DNA from: Desulfobacteraceae bacterium
Lineage (GTDB): Bacteria; Desulfobacterota; Desulfobacteria; Desulfobacterales; Desulfobacteraceae
DNA: 64,000 bases
Assembly (NCBI GenBank): GCA_016743945.1
Contig: JADGFI010000002.1
Location: 204,923 to 268,922 of the forward strand
Direction of reading: 5' to 3'
In this document: positions 18,068-27,926 of the stretch, piece after piece
Layout of the letters: each line of letters opens with the position of its first letter
How positions within the stretch are numbered: the stretch's first letter is position 1
The notes under the pieces: model-generated
Databases searched by the model: none
Told to the model about the DNA's origin: nothing
The model's input: the letters and a program-made list of their open reading frames with translations, nothing else
Translations under genes and position numbers: made by a program

Positions 18068-19474
18068 TTATTTTTGCAATGGGATATCCCATTTTTTCAT
18101 ATACTTCCAGACGGCAGTTCTGCTTTTGTTAATCTGTCTTCCAACTTCTGCTTTATTCCATCCACAATCGTCCAGCAACCGAATCAACGATTCTTTGGTC
18201 AAAGAAGAAATAGGATAATTTCTTTCCATCCGGAGTGCATTTTTTTGCGGGTTTAATGTAAAATCAGTTTGATGGAATTGGGGTTCTCTGATTTCCACAG
18301 GCAAATCCGTTAATGCAATTTGATCAGAATCACAGATAACAAACCCATGTTCAATGGCATTTTCAAGCTCCCTGATATTTCCCGGCCAGGAATGCGCCAT
18401 TATCCTTTTCATCCCTTGTGCATTGACATGGGTAATTTTTTTATGTTCCCGTTTGTTCCCTTTTTGGATAAAATGATGAACCAGCAAAGGGATATCATCC
18501 CGTCGTTTTCGCAGGGGCGGGACATTTATGGGAAAGACTTTGAGCCGGTAAAAAAGGTCTTCACGAAATTTACCCTGGGCGGTAAGGTCATAAAGATTTT
18601 TATGGGTGGCGGCAATAATTCTGATATCAATCTTTATTTTCTTTGAGTCCCCCACCCTTTCGATTTCTCTTTCCTGGAGAACCCTGAGCAGTTTCACCTG
18701 CATATAGGGAGTGAGCTCACCAATCTCATCTAAAAAAATGGTGCCCTTATCCGCCTGTTCAAATCTGCCTTTCCGATCCCGATGGGCACCCGTAAAGGCG
18801 CCTTTTACATGACCAAACAATTCACTCTCAAGCAGGGATTCGGAAAGAGCTGAACAATTAACGGTTATCATGGGATTTTCAGCATTGGCAGAATTATAAT
18901 GAATCGCAGATGCAACCAATTCCTTTCCGGTTCCGCTTTCCCCTTGTATCAGAATATTGGCCTGGCTGTTGGCAGCAGCTCGAATGGCATCAAACACATT
19001 CTGCATGGCAACACTTTTCCCGATAATATTGCCAAGCCGATAAACATGTTTAAGCTTTTTTTGGGCTTCTTCAGCCCGCTTTTTAATTTTTTTAAGCTCG
19101 GTTAAATCCGTAATCGTCTCTACAATCCCGAGTACCTTGCCATCATCATCCCTGGCCAACCTGGCATTTTTTATCACTGCGATGTCATAACCGTCCCTAT
19201 GCCGGATGAAGCATTCCTTGGCTTCGGTTTTTCCATGCCGTATCACACCGCACTTTGTTATGTCAGCAGGACAGTTTTCTCCGAAACAGCGACTGCATTG
19301 CAGCAGGCTGCATCCTTTCCCTACGGCTTCCTGGGCAAGATAGCCGCTTATTTTTTCCATGGACTTGTTCCAGGATGTTATAATGCCATTGTCATCCAGG
19401 GTAAACAGGCCTTCCGCCATGGTGTCAAGAATCTGGTTTAAAAACTGAACATTCCATAATTCATGGGTTTCCAT
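18068..19474 (-). CDS. PAS-AAA+-Fis sigma-54-dependent transcriptional activator (EBP1)
   Basis: A bacterial enhancer-binding protein of 468 residues. An N-terminal PAS domain spans about 10-130 and contains a Cys-rich insertion (CSLLQCSRCFGENC, then two more Cys). The AAA+ domain follows, with Walker A GESGTGKE, GAFTGA for sigma-54 contact and the Walker B region IFLDEIGEL. The C-terminus is a Fis-type helix-turn-helix (WNKAEVGRQINKSRTAVWKY). It lies divergent from trxA. The ATG follows AAAGGAAA. The clustered Cys suggest redox, metal or Fe-S sensing; the ligand is unknown. Confidence 0.93.
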   Translation of the reverse strand: METHELWNVQFLNQILDTMAEGLFTLDDNGIITSWNKSMEKISGYLAQEAVGKGCSLLQCSRCFGENCPADITKCGVIRHGKTEAKECFIRHRDGYDIAVIKNARLARDDDGKVLGIVETITDLTELKKIKKRAEEAQKKLKHVYRLGNIIGKSVAMQNVFDAIRAAANSQANILIQGESGTGKELVASAIHYNSANAENPMITVNCSALSESLLESELFGHVKGAFTGAHRDRKGRFEQADKGTIFLDEIGELTPYMQVKLLRVLQEREIERVGDSKKIKIDIRIIAATHKNLYDLTAQGKFREDLFYRLKVFPINVPPLRKRRDDIPLLVHHFIQKGNKREHKKITHVNAQGMKRIMAHSWPGNIRELENAIEHGFVICDSDQIALTDLPVEIREPQFHQTDFTLNPQKNALRMERNYPISSLTKESLIRLLDDCGWNKAEVGRQINKSRTAVWKYMKKWDIPLQK

Positions 19475-19518
19475 TTTTTTCCTTTCAAATTCAAAGATAA
19501 GTTATCTGTTCAAGATAA

Positions 19519-19632
19519 GTAACGTTACCATCCCCGTCAACACCCTTGATTATTTACCAGGAATTAATTTTTATCCATTGGTTTCATCTGGTTCCTTTTT
19601 TATGTACAAAAAAACGTTACCAATAGTTACCA
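19519..19632. promoter_or_regulatory. CGTTAC-type repeats in the EBP1-trxA divergent region
   Basis: A GTAACGTTAC palindrome at 19519-19528 and two spaced copies of GTTACC at 19616-19632 lie in the 334-base gap between EBP1 and trxA. They sit where upstream activator sites are expected. The same half-site recurs in a larger palindrome at 39686-39722. Nothing else is recognised in this gap beyond the promoter candidate at 19738. Confidence 0.4.
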
Positions 19633-19737
19633 TGCGTTCTCAAAATCGTTCCTTTTTGGGAGAAAACAAATCCCATACATAAAAATAGCTATTTATCCTC
19701 TATAATTTCAAGTTGTTGCAAAAAAGATATCTATCAT

Positions 19738-19752
19738 TGGTATAGTTTTTGA
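19738..19752 (+). promoter_or_regulatory. weak sigma-54 promoter candidate for trxA
   Basis: TGGTATAGTTTTTGA keeps the -24 GG and 12-base spacing but has GA instead of GC at -12. It lies 57 bases before the trxA start. Confidence 0.3.
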
Positions 19753-19808
19753 ATGTTTTTTTTTAAAAACAACGTCTTTGTTAACAAGAAGTAGGGAGTG
19801 TAACTAAA

Positions 19809-20117
19809 ATGGATATAAAGCAATTTCAGTCAAGCTTGAAAGATAAAGTTGTTCTGGTTGACTTTGGTGCAACATGGTGCGGGCCATGCAAAGCCATGGA
19901 ACCCATTATCAAGGATATGAAAAAAAAATATGAGGGCCTCGCCACAATCCTTGAAATCAATATTGATGATCAAAGATCCCTGGCAACAGATTATATGGTT
20001 CAAAGTATTCCGACTCTGATCCTCTTTAAAGATGGCCAGGAAGTCAAACGACTTGTCGGGCTTCAACCCACTGCAGCCATTGAACAAAGCCTGAATGAAG
20101 CGTTGGAAAACCATTGA
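19809..20117 (+). CDS. trxA: thioredoxin
   Basis: A 102-residue classical thioredoxin with the active site WCGPC (C24, C27) and the cis-Pro loop SIPT. It reduces protein disulfides in the cytoplasm. The ATG follows TAGGGAG. It is the first gene of a short plus-strand run with a corrinoid-activator homologue and a transporter fusion, and is divergent from EBP1. A dedicated partner role for this thioredoxin is possible but not shown. Confidence 0.95.
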   Translation: MDIKQFQSSLKDKVVLVDFGATWCGPCKAMEPIIKDMKKKYEGLATILEINIDDQRSLATDYMVQSIPTLILFKDGQEVKRLVGLQPTAAIEQSLNEALENH

Positions 20118-20195
20118 TGACAAAAGTAAGGATCGCAGATGAAATAAGATAAAATTTGCGGTCCTAAAATAACCAATAAAATTGGGAAGGTTAAA

Positions 20196-22292
20196 ATGGG
20201 CTATTGTATAAATCACCCTGAAATAGAGACCCGCTATCTGTGTATGAAACACAATATTTATCTTTGCGAACACTGCCTGGAATGTCGTGACCCTGATATT
20301 TATTGTAAATTTCGGTCATCCTGCGCCATTCACTTTATCTCCAAAAAAGGGTTTGATTCAAAAACTCAAAAATCCCTATCCAAAGAATTCTCGGTTGTAT
20401 TCTTGCCCGATGATGTCCGTATAAAAATTCCCAAAGGAACAACCCTGCTTGAAGCAGCCCAAAAGGCGGATATATATGTGAATGCATCCTGCAATGGTCA
20501 GGGTTCCTGTGGGAAATGCCGGCTAATTCTTGAATCCGGAACTCTGGGAAATAAACCCACCTCTCTACTCAGTGATCGAGAAAAAGAAAATGGGTATATG
20601 CTTGCCTGTCAGACAAAGATTGCAGATAATATTGTTATCAGAATACCTGAAGAGACCCTGGAAAAAAAGCTGAAGACCGCCGGGATGGGTGTAGATGCCA
20701 CCCAAAATCTCGCAGGGCTTGTACAAAAATTTGATCCCATGGTCAAAAAATACACCCTCAAACTTGAACCTCCCACGATGGAGGATACGGTCAGCGATCT
20801 TGAAAGGTTGAAACGAAATCTTAGGCGGGCCAAATGTGATACCGTTAAAATGAGTTCCGGAATCAGGGTAATGAGACAATTGACCCAGGCAGTAAGGCAG
20901 GACAATTGGAAGGTGACAGCCTCTGTACTCCAAAAAAAATGTTCATTGGAACTTGTGGATGTCCGTCCTGTCTCACAGGAGGAAAAATCACTTGGCATGG
21001 CCGTGGATATTGGGACCACTTCAATTGTTGTGTATCTTGTTGATATGCAGACAGGAGAGGTTCTCAGTGCGGCATCTGGACATAACAGCCAGTCGTCCTG
21101 CGGTGATGACGTCATCAACCGGATTGTCTGCTCTGAAAAAAAAGGGATAAAAAAATTACAAAAAATGGCCCTTTCAACCATCAACAACCTCGCTCAAAGG
21201 GCCTTGGCTTCCCTTGCACAATCCCATAAAAACATTGAAAACATAACCATATCCGGGAATACAACCATGGTCCACCTTCTTTTGGGAATTGATGCTCGAC
21301 ATATCAGAAGAGAACCTTATATACCGACCATCTCGGAATTTCCCATTATAAAGGCCAGAAATATGGGATTAAAAGCCGCGCACTATGCCGGTGTATTTGT
21401 TATGCCGGGACCTGCTGGCTATGTGGGGGGAGATATTGTATCGGGAATTCTTTACACTGGATTTCACAAGAAGGCTGATATAACCCTTTTCATAGATGTG
21501 GGCACCAATGGAGAAATCGTGCTGGGAAACAATGAATTTCTTATGACGGCAGCATGTTCCGCCGGCCCTGCTTTTGAAGGAGGGGGAATAAGATGGGGAA
21601 TGCGGGCAGAAGAGGGTGCCATTGAAAAAATCACACTGAATTCTGAAACCTTTGAACCAGACTATATTACGGTTGACAACAAAACCGCCCGGGGCATTTG
21701 CGGATCCGGTATGATAGATCTTTTATCTGAAATGCACATCAAAGGCGTCCTCGGCCAGGACGGCAGGTTCAGGATAAACCCCGGTCATCCAAGAATGACC
21801 GTTTTTAATGATGAATCGGCCTTTATTCTTGAATTTGCAAAAAACATTGATTCCGAAGAGGATATCATCTTCACCCAATCAGATATCCGAAGCCTGACAC
21901 TGAGCAAAGCCGCAATTTATGCGGGCTTCACCGTCCTTCTTGAAGAGGTCGGCATGGATTTTTCAATGGTTGACCAAATGATCATTACTGGCGGGTTTGG
22001 CCAATACCTTGATATTGAAAAGGCAATCACCATCGGATTGTTTCCGGATATTCAAAGGGAAAAATTCAGATACATGGGCAATAGTTCAATAGCAGGCGCT
22101 TACATGGCGCTGCTTTCAAATACCCATCGTCAACAGGCCATAAAAATATCTGACTCAATGACATATGTTGATTTTTCAAGCAGTACCCGTTTCATGGAAG
22201 AATTTACAAAAGCCCAATTTCTTCCCCATACGGAATCAAAGTTGTTTCCAAGTGTCACCCGGTCCTATTTAAATTCACCCTATCTAAATTAA
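20196..22292 (+). CDS. RACE-type reductive activator of corrinoid proteins, with zinc-ribbon-like N-terminus
   Basis: The 698-residue protein combines three parts. Residues 1-48 hold many Cys and His (C4, C16, H19, C24, C27, C30, C37, C43), probably metal-binding. Residues 65-150 are a [2Fe-2S] ferredoxin domain with C99, C105, C108 and C138. From about 262 the ASKHA/DUF4445 domain begins with the phosphate loop VDIGTTSIVVYL, followed by FIDVGTNGEIVLG and GICGSGMIDL. Such proteins re-reduce Co(II) corrinoids in corrinoid iron-sulfur or methyltransferase proteins using ATP. AcsCD, encoded 10 kb away, is the likely client. The extra N-terminal Cys cluster is less usual. Confidence 0.88.
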   Translation: MGYCINHPEIETRYLCMKHNIYLCEHCLECRDPDIYCKFRSSCAIHFISKKGFDSKTQKSLSKEFSVVFLPDDVRIKIPKGTTLLEAAQKADIYVNASCNGQGSCGKCRLILESGTLGNKPTSLLSDREKENGYMLACQTKIADNIVIRIPEETLEKKLKTAGMGVDATQNLAGLVQKFDPMVKKYTLKLEPPTMEDTVSDLERLKRNLRRAKCDTVKMSSGIRVMRQLTQAVRQDNWKVTASVLQKKCSLELVDVRPVSQEEKSLGMAVDIGTTSIVVYLVDMQTGEVLSAASGHNSQSSCGDDVINRIVCSEKKGIKKLQKMALSTINNLAQRALASLAQSHKNIENITISGNTTMVHLLLGIDARHIRREPYIPTISEFPIIKARNMGLKAAHYAGVFVMPGPAGYVGGDIVSGILYTGFHKKADITLFIDVGTNGEIVLGNNEFLMTAACSAGPAFEGGGIRWGMRAEEGAIEKITLNSETFEPDYITVDNKTARGICGSGMIDLLSEMHIKGVLGQDGRFRINPGHPRMTVFNDESAFILEFAKNIDSEEDIIFTQSDIRSLTLSKAAIYAGFTVLLEEVGMDFSMVDQMIITGGFGQYLDIEKAITIGLFPDIQREKFRYMGNSSIAGAYMALLSNTHRQQAIKISDSMTYVDFSSSTRFMEEFTKAQFLPHTESKLFPSVTRSYLNSPYLN

Positions 22293-22315
22293 CATTTGTA
22301 ATAAGGGAGTCTCGT

Positions 22316-23857
22316 ATGTGGAAATTTCTCGGCCAAATAACGAAAAATCTCACCATTGCCATTCCGATCATAATGATTTCAGGCTTTGTATTTGGCATCA
22401 TTTTTAATGCGCAATTTTTAAAAGGGCTTATCATCCCTTTTACATTTCTCATGGTCTATCCCATGATGGTCAATCTCAATTTTCAAAAGGTCTTGGAAGG
22501 GGGGGACACAAAAGCTCAGATGTTGACCCAGATCATTAACTTTGGAATTGTTCCTTTTCTTGCGTATTTCCTCGGGCTGATCTTTTTTAAAGACAGCCCC
22601 TATATGGCGCTGGGACTTCTATTAACCGGTCTTGTTCCCACAAGCGGCATGACCATCTCCTGGACAGGTTTTGCCAAGGGGAACCTTGAAGCTGCCGTAA
22701 AGATGACGATCATCGGGCTTACCCTGGGCTCCATTGCCACACCGTTTTATGTAAAATTTCTCATGGGCACCACCATTGAGATAGATTTTTTAAAGGTGAT
22801 GCAGCAAATTATTATCATTGTTTTTGTCCCCATGATCGCAGGATTTCTCACCCGAAAAGCACTGGTTAAACGATACGGCCAAAAAACCTTTAAACAAAAC
22901 ATCGGTCCCAAATTTCCGGCACTCTCAACTTTGGGCGTTGTCGGGATTGTATTTATTGCCATGGCACTAAAGGCAAAAGGAATTGCTGCATCTCCCGGTA
23001 TGCTGTTATACATCCTTGTGCCTTTGACCCTTATCTACTCGTTTAATTTTATCCTCAGCAGCCTTGTGGGCAAATTCTTTTTACCCCGGGGGGATGCCAT
23101 TGCACTTGTTTACGGGTCTGTGATGAGGAACCTGTCCATTGCCCTTGCCATCGCTATTAATGCCTTTGGCAAGGAAGGCGCCAGCGCCGCACTGGTGGTC
23201 GCCATTGCCTATATAATCCAGGTGCAGTCCGCTGCATGGTATGTAAAATTCACGGATAAAATTTTTGGCCCCCCTGATTTAAGCAAAAAACATCCGGAAC
23301 ACTTGCTTGCCAAACCAGTTGAAGAAAAAACAGAAGAAAAAACAACCCCAGGCCAGAAACCTTCAATGGTGGCGGACATCAAAAAAGTATTGTTTGCCTC
23401 TGATATTTCCGCAACGGCTAGGTTTGCAGCCAGATATGCCTGCAGCATCGGCAACAAGTTCAATGCAAAGGTCTGGGTTATTCATGTGGTTCCCGATCTG
23501 CTGGAAACCTATTCATCGGAAGCAGGCATAATGGTTTCAGATGATAAAAATCAAACCGCTGACTTCAATAAAACGGCAATGGACGAAGCCAAACAACTTC
23601 TACAGGAGAGGATCCGCCACACATCAAAAAAAGTGTTGGCGGAAATTGAATTTTGTCCTCTGGCGGAAGAAAATATCATCATTAAAGCCGGAGATCCTGT
23701 TGAACAGATTGTAAAAACTGCCAAGGAAGGGAACTTTGACCTGGTTATCATGGGAACCCACGGACAGGGTGAATTTGAAGAGATAATTCTGGGAAGCACT
23801 GCCAGCGGTGTTATTCATAAATCCAATGTACCGGTGCTTGTGGCACGGCCCTCTTAG
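22316..23857 (+). CDS. BASS-family transporter fused to a universal stress (Usp) domain
   Basis: Residues 1 to about 325 contain about ten hydrophobic segments of the bile acid:sodium symporter/arsenite-permease (BASS) superfamily, with VPTSGMTISWTGFAKGN as a conserved motif. After a Glu/Lys-rich linker (about 330-350) a cytoplasmic Usp domain runs from IKKVLFASDISATA to the end. It carries the nucleotide-binding pattern IMGTHGQGEFEE followed by GSTASGVIHKSNVPVLVA. Substrate is unknown; arsenite, sulfur anions or organic acids are all possible. It follows the RACE gene by 23 bases. A degenerate copy lies at 27927-28215. Confidence 0.85.
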   Translation: MWKFLGQITKNLTIAIPIIMISGFVFGIIFNAQFLKGLIIPFTFLMVYPMMVNLNFQKVLEGGDTKAQMLTQIINFGIVPFLAYFLGLIFFKDSPYMALGLLLTGLVPTSGMTISWTGFAKGNLEAAVKMTIIGLTLGSIATPFYVKFLMGTTIEIDFLKVMQQIIIIVFVPMIAGFLTRKALVKRYGQKTFKQNIGPKFPALSTLGVVGIVFIAMALKAKGIAASPGMLLYILVPLTLIYSFNFILSSLVGKFFLPRGDAIALVYGSVMRNLSIALAIAINAFGKEGASAALVVAIAYIIQVQSAAWYVKFTDKIFGPPDLSKKHPEHLLAKPVEEKTEEKTTPGQKPSMVADIKKVLFASDISATARFAARYACSIGNKFNAKVWVIHVVPDLLETYSSEAGIMVSDDKNQTADFNKTAMDEAKQLLQERIRHTSKKVLAEIEFCPLAEENIIIKAGDPVEQIVKTAKEGNFDLVIMGTHGQGEFEEIILGSTASGVIHKSNVPVLVARPS

Positions 23858-23876
23858 AGAACCCAGGGGCCGCCCC

Positions 23877-24065
23877 CCTCCCACTGATAATACCAGCACC
23901 GCTGTAATCTTGGTTTTTAACAAAAAAGATTTCATCCCCTGTTCCAAAAAACCAAGATGTAGCATATCCCGCCCGATCGTCAATAAATAAAGGAAGCAGG
24001 ATTTAATCAAAGAGGCCCCATGACAGGCAGAAAAAGAGGTACCTGCACAGGCGAGGCTTAATAGT
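23877..24065 (+). pseudogene. collapsed DUF134 and DUF5320 remnants
   Basis: The sequence matches, in order and with internal deletions, the start of the intact DUF134 gene at 28400 (CCAAGATGTAGCATATCCCG) and then the start of the intact DUF5320 gene at 28824 (AATCAAAGAGGCCCCATGAC). Both are cut down to short non-coding stubs directly behind the intact BASS-Usp gene. The next 243 bases contain no recognisable feature. Confidence 0.8.
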
Positions 24066-24308
24066 GTAAAAGTCTTCCTGCAAATTCATTTTTCAGCAGT
24101 AAGCCAGGATTAACTTAAACCGTTCGGCAAAAAAAACTAGCCCGACAATTTACAGAAAAAAAATTGCATTATCTGGTTAATTGATGGGTTGAATATAAAT
24201 CAGGCCCATAAACTTCTGAAGTACTCTATAATTTTTGATCATAAAACCATGAAAAAGCCTACTATCTGATGGGCAATAAAATATAAAAATTGCAATTGTT
24301 GTAAATGG

Positions 24309-25031
24309 TCAAAACCGAGGATGATATTTTTTATCAAGCTTGAACAAAAGGAAATCAAGCAGATCGCTGTGATGTTGGTGCATATGCTCTTCAATGGCAC
24401 GCCATGATGTAGCATAGGGAGTCCTTTTACCATGATATTGAACAGGTTCACCAACTTTTGAAAAAACAAAACCAAACTTGTACAATGCATGGAACAATTT
24501 ATCTTCGGTTATCATATACATGTGTGTGATATCCAGTTCCTTGCACTTCTGGTAAACAGCCCGGTAAAGCCCCAATACAATGGCAGGTCTCCTCCTTCTT
24601 TCCCGGATCTCAGCACTGATTTTGTCTGAAACTCCTCCCTGGGACTCGGGAATATAGGATTCAATGCCGTGCATCCCATCTTCAAGCCTTCTCCTAAGTG
24701 TTTTTGCAACAGTAAGCCGTGATACTTCGGTTATCTTTTTTGATATTGGCCTGTCATGGAAATCTGTAATTTCCGATGCATGCTCAATTGGAAATCCTTT
24801 TCCAGAATCAAGAATCATTCTGACTGTCCCGATAATATCATTGTCTTCATTCACTGCAACAAAATGAACGGAATGGTCATCAAATTGATCGCGCTCAAGT
24901 TTATCAGGAAAATCATAGGGGTTCTCAAAACCGAATTCCAACGCATAAACCTCGTACCTGAGCCTGTAAATCTTTTTCTTAAGCTCTTGGCTATAAGCCT
25001 CCCCAAAGTAAAACTTGTCATATTCTAACAA
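24309..25031 (-). CDS. N-acyl amino acid synthase-like GNAT acyltransferase (exosortase/PEP-CTERM-associated type)
   Basis: A 240-residue GNAT-fold protein related to FeeM-type N-acyl amino acid synthases and autoinducer synthases. The N-terminal YRLRYEVYALEFGFENP block, the central DIIGTVRMILDSGKGFPIE strand-loop and ITEVSRLTV are characteristic. Such enzymes transfer an acyl chain from acyl-ACP to an amino acid. No exosortase genes are present in the window. It lies divergent from a broken ThiF-like gene, a pairing that could once have formed a small biosynthetic unit. Confidence 0.75.
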   Translation of the reverse strand: MLEYDKFYFGEAYSQELKKKIYRLRYEVYALEFGFENPYDFPDKLERDQFDDHSVHFVAVNEDNDIIGTVRMILDSGKGFPIEHASEITDFHDRPISKKITEVSRLTVAKTLRRRLEDGMHGIESYIPESQGGVSDKISAEIRERRRRPAIVLGLYRAVYQKCKELDITHMYMITEDKLFHALYKFGFVFSKVGEPVQYHGKRTPYATSWRAIEEHMHQHHSDLLDFLLFKLDKKYHPRF

Positions 25032-25300
25032 TTATTTTTCCATTTTTTTTGGGTTATTATTTACTCTTTTGAATCGTTGACTTAAATTTAAATAGATTCA
25101 GAGGAATAAGTCAAGTTAAAAGAATGCTAACCCTAAGGTTCTTTAAGAAGACATTAATTGCAGAAAAACACGATCAACGCTCCAAGCGTATAGTAAATTC
25201 ATTGAAAATAGCATTATAAAAATTCCTTTTTTTGTGATTTAAAGATATCATCATCTGGTTTATTCATTATTTCAATTATGATACAGTGTAGGAAATATAA

Positions 25301-26496
25301 ATGTCTAGTAGTAATCTGCCAGACTATATAAACAAACTATATTATTCGGGCTGCCATAAAGTTTTTAATGGATTCATAAAAAAAAGGAAAACTATAAAAG
25401 GGGCTTCAGGGATGAATCAATATCAGTTGTTGGACAAATTAAAAGAATTTGGTATTTTTTCCCAAAAAGACTACCATGATGAAGCTTTTTCGAGAAACAT
25501 CGGCCTTTTCACGAAATCGGAACAAGAGAGGCTGAAACATTCAAAAATTGCTATCCCTGGCATGGGTGGGGTCGGTTGAATCCATTTTATATCAATGGTT
25601 AGAACCGGCATTGGAAATTTCAATATTTCAGATTTTGATATTTATGAACCCGCCAATATCAACCGTCAGTTTGGAGCCCGGGTTCCTGATTTGGGACGTC
25701 CCAAGATGGAAGTCATGAAAGAGCAGGCAAAAAGCATCAACCCTTTTATCAATATTTCAGAATTTTCACAGGGAATTGATAAAAGCAATGTTGACGATTT
25801 CCTTGACGGAGTGTCTGTGGTAATAGATTCTCTGGATTTTTTTGCTTTTGAAACAAGACGGATGATTTTTAAACGGGCAAGGGAAAAGGGATATATGTCA
25901 TCACAGCAGGTCCCCTCGGGTTTGGATCGGCCATGCTTGTTTTTGCACCATCCGGGGGAATGGGATTTGATGAATATTTTAACATCAAAGAGGGTATGAA
26001 ATCTGAAGAAAAATACCTTGCTTTTGCCCTGGGACTTGCTCCCAAAGCTATTCAATTCAGATACATGGATACATCCAAGGTCAGTTTCAAATCAAAAAAA
26101 GGGCCATCCCTGAATATGGCGTGTCAACTCTGTTCCGGGTTAGCAGGTACTGGTCTGATAACAGTCAAAGGATTTGACAATACCAATTTTCTCCAGGGAG
26201 GAATGGCCCTTGAAAGGCTCTGGCTGACCATTACGGATAATAGCCTTTATCTACAGCCCATGACGGCAATCACACTGTTTTTTCTTCGATATCTGCTTGA
26301 GGGTAACAACAATTTTTTAGACAAGCATTCAAATTTGCTGGAAAAAATCATTCCTGAATTCAAACAGGTTTTTCCGGATGTTGATTTAAAAGATGAAGCT
26401 CTTATCATGCTTTTCAGAATTGGAAAATCTTCAGAAATTACCCATAGAACCCTGCGAAAAAATACCGGGTCGTTCGTACTGAACTATTCAGGATAA
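25301..26496 (+). pseudogene. ThiF/MoeB-family adenylyltransferase, broken by a stop and a frameshift
   Basis: The first segment ends at IAIPGMGGVG followed by TGA (25577-25579). The same frame continues with IHFISMVRTGIGNF, DFDIYEPANINRQFGAR and VVIDSLDFF, the core of an E1-like adenylating fold. Around 25880 the homology shifts frame and resumes as YVITAGPLGFGSAM and SGGMGFDEYF through to 26496. The stop replaces a residue of the glycine-rich nucleotide loop and is consistent with a GGA to TGA change. Two independent lesions make decay more likely than recoding. The intact product would adenylate a carboxyl group. Confidence 0.8.
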
Positions 26497-26530
26497 TGCC
26501 ATATGAAGGGTCAAGTGCTTTATCAAGGTT

Positions 26531-26773
26531 ATGATCAAAAAACTTGCTGAATTCATCCAAAAATCAATAATTAAAAAATCGGTTAAGGGTGTCCATGTAG
26601 GATCGGAAAAAAACAGATACTGGTTCAAACTCAAATATTCTACCTAGATGAAGGAGCATGGACTGGTTGATAATAACTCGGTGAAAGGGCATATTCAAGC
26701 AGATTATCAAATATGTTTTTTGGGGTTAAATGGCAATAAGGGCCGGGGAAAACAAAAAAATATAGGCCAATAA
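26531..26773 (+). pseudogene. short amber-interrupted reading frame, unknown
   Basis: A frame starting at ATG 26531 (MIKKLAEFIQKS) runs 38 codons to a TAG at 26645-26647 and continues in the same frame for 41 codons to a TAA at 26771. The residue composition on both sides of TAG looks protein-like. The family is not recognised. It may be a remnant, with TAG replacing TGG. Confidence 0.35.
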
Positions 26774-26908
26774 AATGCCCATTGATGACTTAAGCTTGAA
26801 GCTGGTCTGAAATATTTTGTACAATTTTTAAATTATCTTTTGTAAAAATATTTTCATCATTGAAGATTATTAAAAAGAATTTTAAACCTTTACAGCTATA
26901 TAAGATTA

Positions 26909-27926
26909 TTATATCAAAGCAGATTCAATCAGATCAATTGCAGTGCTGCTGTTAATATAGCCTTGAAGAAGAGATCTAAATGAAAGCGAATTTTTTAAAA
27001 TCTCTCTACTTTTTAAAACTTTTTCTAAATTAGTAAGAAGAATCTGGGGATTGTGGGAATCCCTATGACGGTCTTTCCATGGGACAATGCCTGGTAAATC
27101 GTGCCATTGCCCCCATGGCAGACAACGATATCTGCCATTTCCATCACAAGATCTCCGTCAATAAAGGGCTCAACATAAATTCTACCAGGAATGGTCTTGA
27201 TATTATCAGACTGGGCTCCTGTTGTCATGATGACAATATAGTCCAGATCCTTGAACAGACGGTGAACCATGGTAAAAAAATCACCCAATCCTGTTGTGCC
27301 CATGGAAATATAGACAAGTTTTTTGTTTCCTTTAGCAGGTGGCCACCACTCGGGCGGGTTTATCCGGGAGGGTTTCCAGGTTAAAGGACCAATATAATGA
27401 AAATTTTCTGGCAGATTTCTTGTGGGAAAATATTCAGGCACATCGGCAATCAAGGTCAAGTCAACACCTTCCAGACAATTTGTGGCAGTCATCTGTTTTC
27501 CTAAACCATGTTGCTTTGACATATGCTTGAAAACATTCATAACATTATCAAAAACCGATTGTTCAAATTTCAGCAAAAATGAATCAAGGAGATTTTCACT
27601 CCAATGGTGTTTCAAAAACTTATATATCAAGCTGTCACCGACCGGAAGATAGGGGATAGACCTGTATTTGGTGGAAGAGGCATTAACAATGGCAGCATGC
27701 TTGACACAGCAAATCTGGACGGAAACAGGGGCGGAAAATCGGCCGTCAGTTAAAACCAGATCCGGCCTGACCTTGTCGATAATCTCAATATCTGCCTCAA
27801 CCATTTCTTCCAGGGTTTTGTTAGAGATAAATTTTAATTTATTGTTTCTGATATTGGAAAAAAGAACATCAGGGTCTGGCTCAAAAACTGGCAGGACCTC
27901 AAATCCCTCATCTTCAATAAATCCGG
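26909..27926 (-). pseudogene. truncated UDP-glycosyltransferase (MGT/UGT type)
   Basis: An open frame (27025-27804 and upstream to 27926 without a stop) encodes the middle of a GT-B glycosyltransferase, with VYISMGTTG and the nucleotide-sugar motif ADIVVCHGGNGTIYQALSHG. The N-terminal 50 or so residues are absent, because at about 27926 the sequence changes into the remnant of a BASS-Usp gene. After GIPTIP the frame breaks, and a shifted frame carries the helix-rich C-terminus (ending STAIDLIESALI) to a stop at 26909. Both ends are thus damaged. Confidence 0.8.

Noticed and set aside
25577..25579. In-frame TGA in the ThiF-like gene as a second selenocysteine codon
   Set aside because: It falls in the glycine-rich nucleotide loop, where Sec has no chemical sense and GGA to TGA is one mutation. 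A separate frameshift near 25880 also breaks the gene, so decay explains it better, although a loose hairpin follows.
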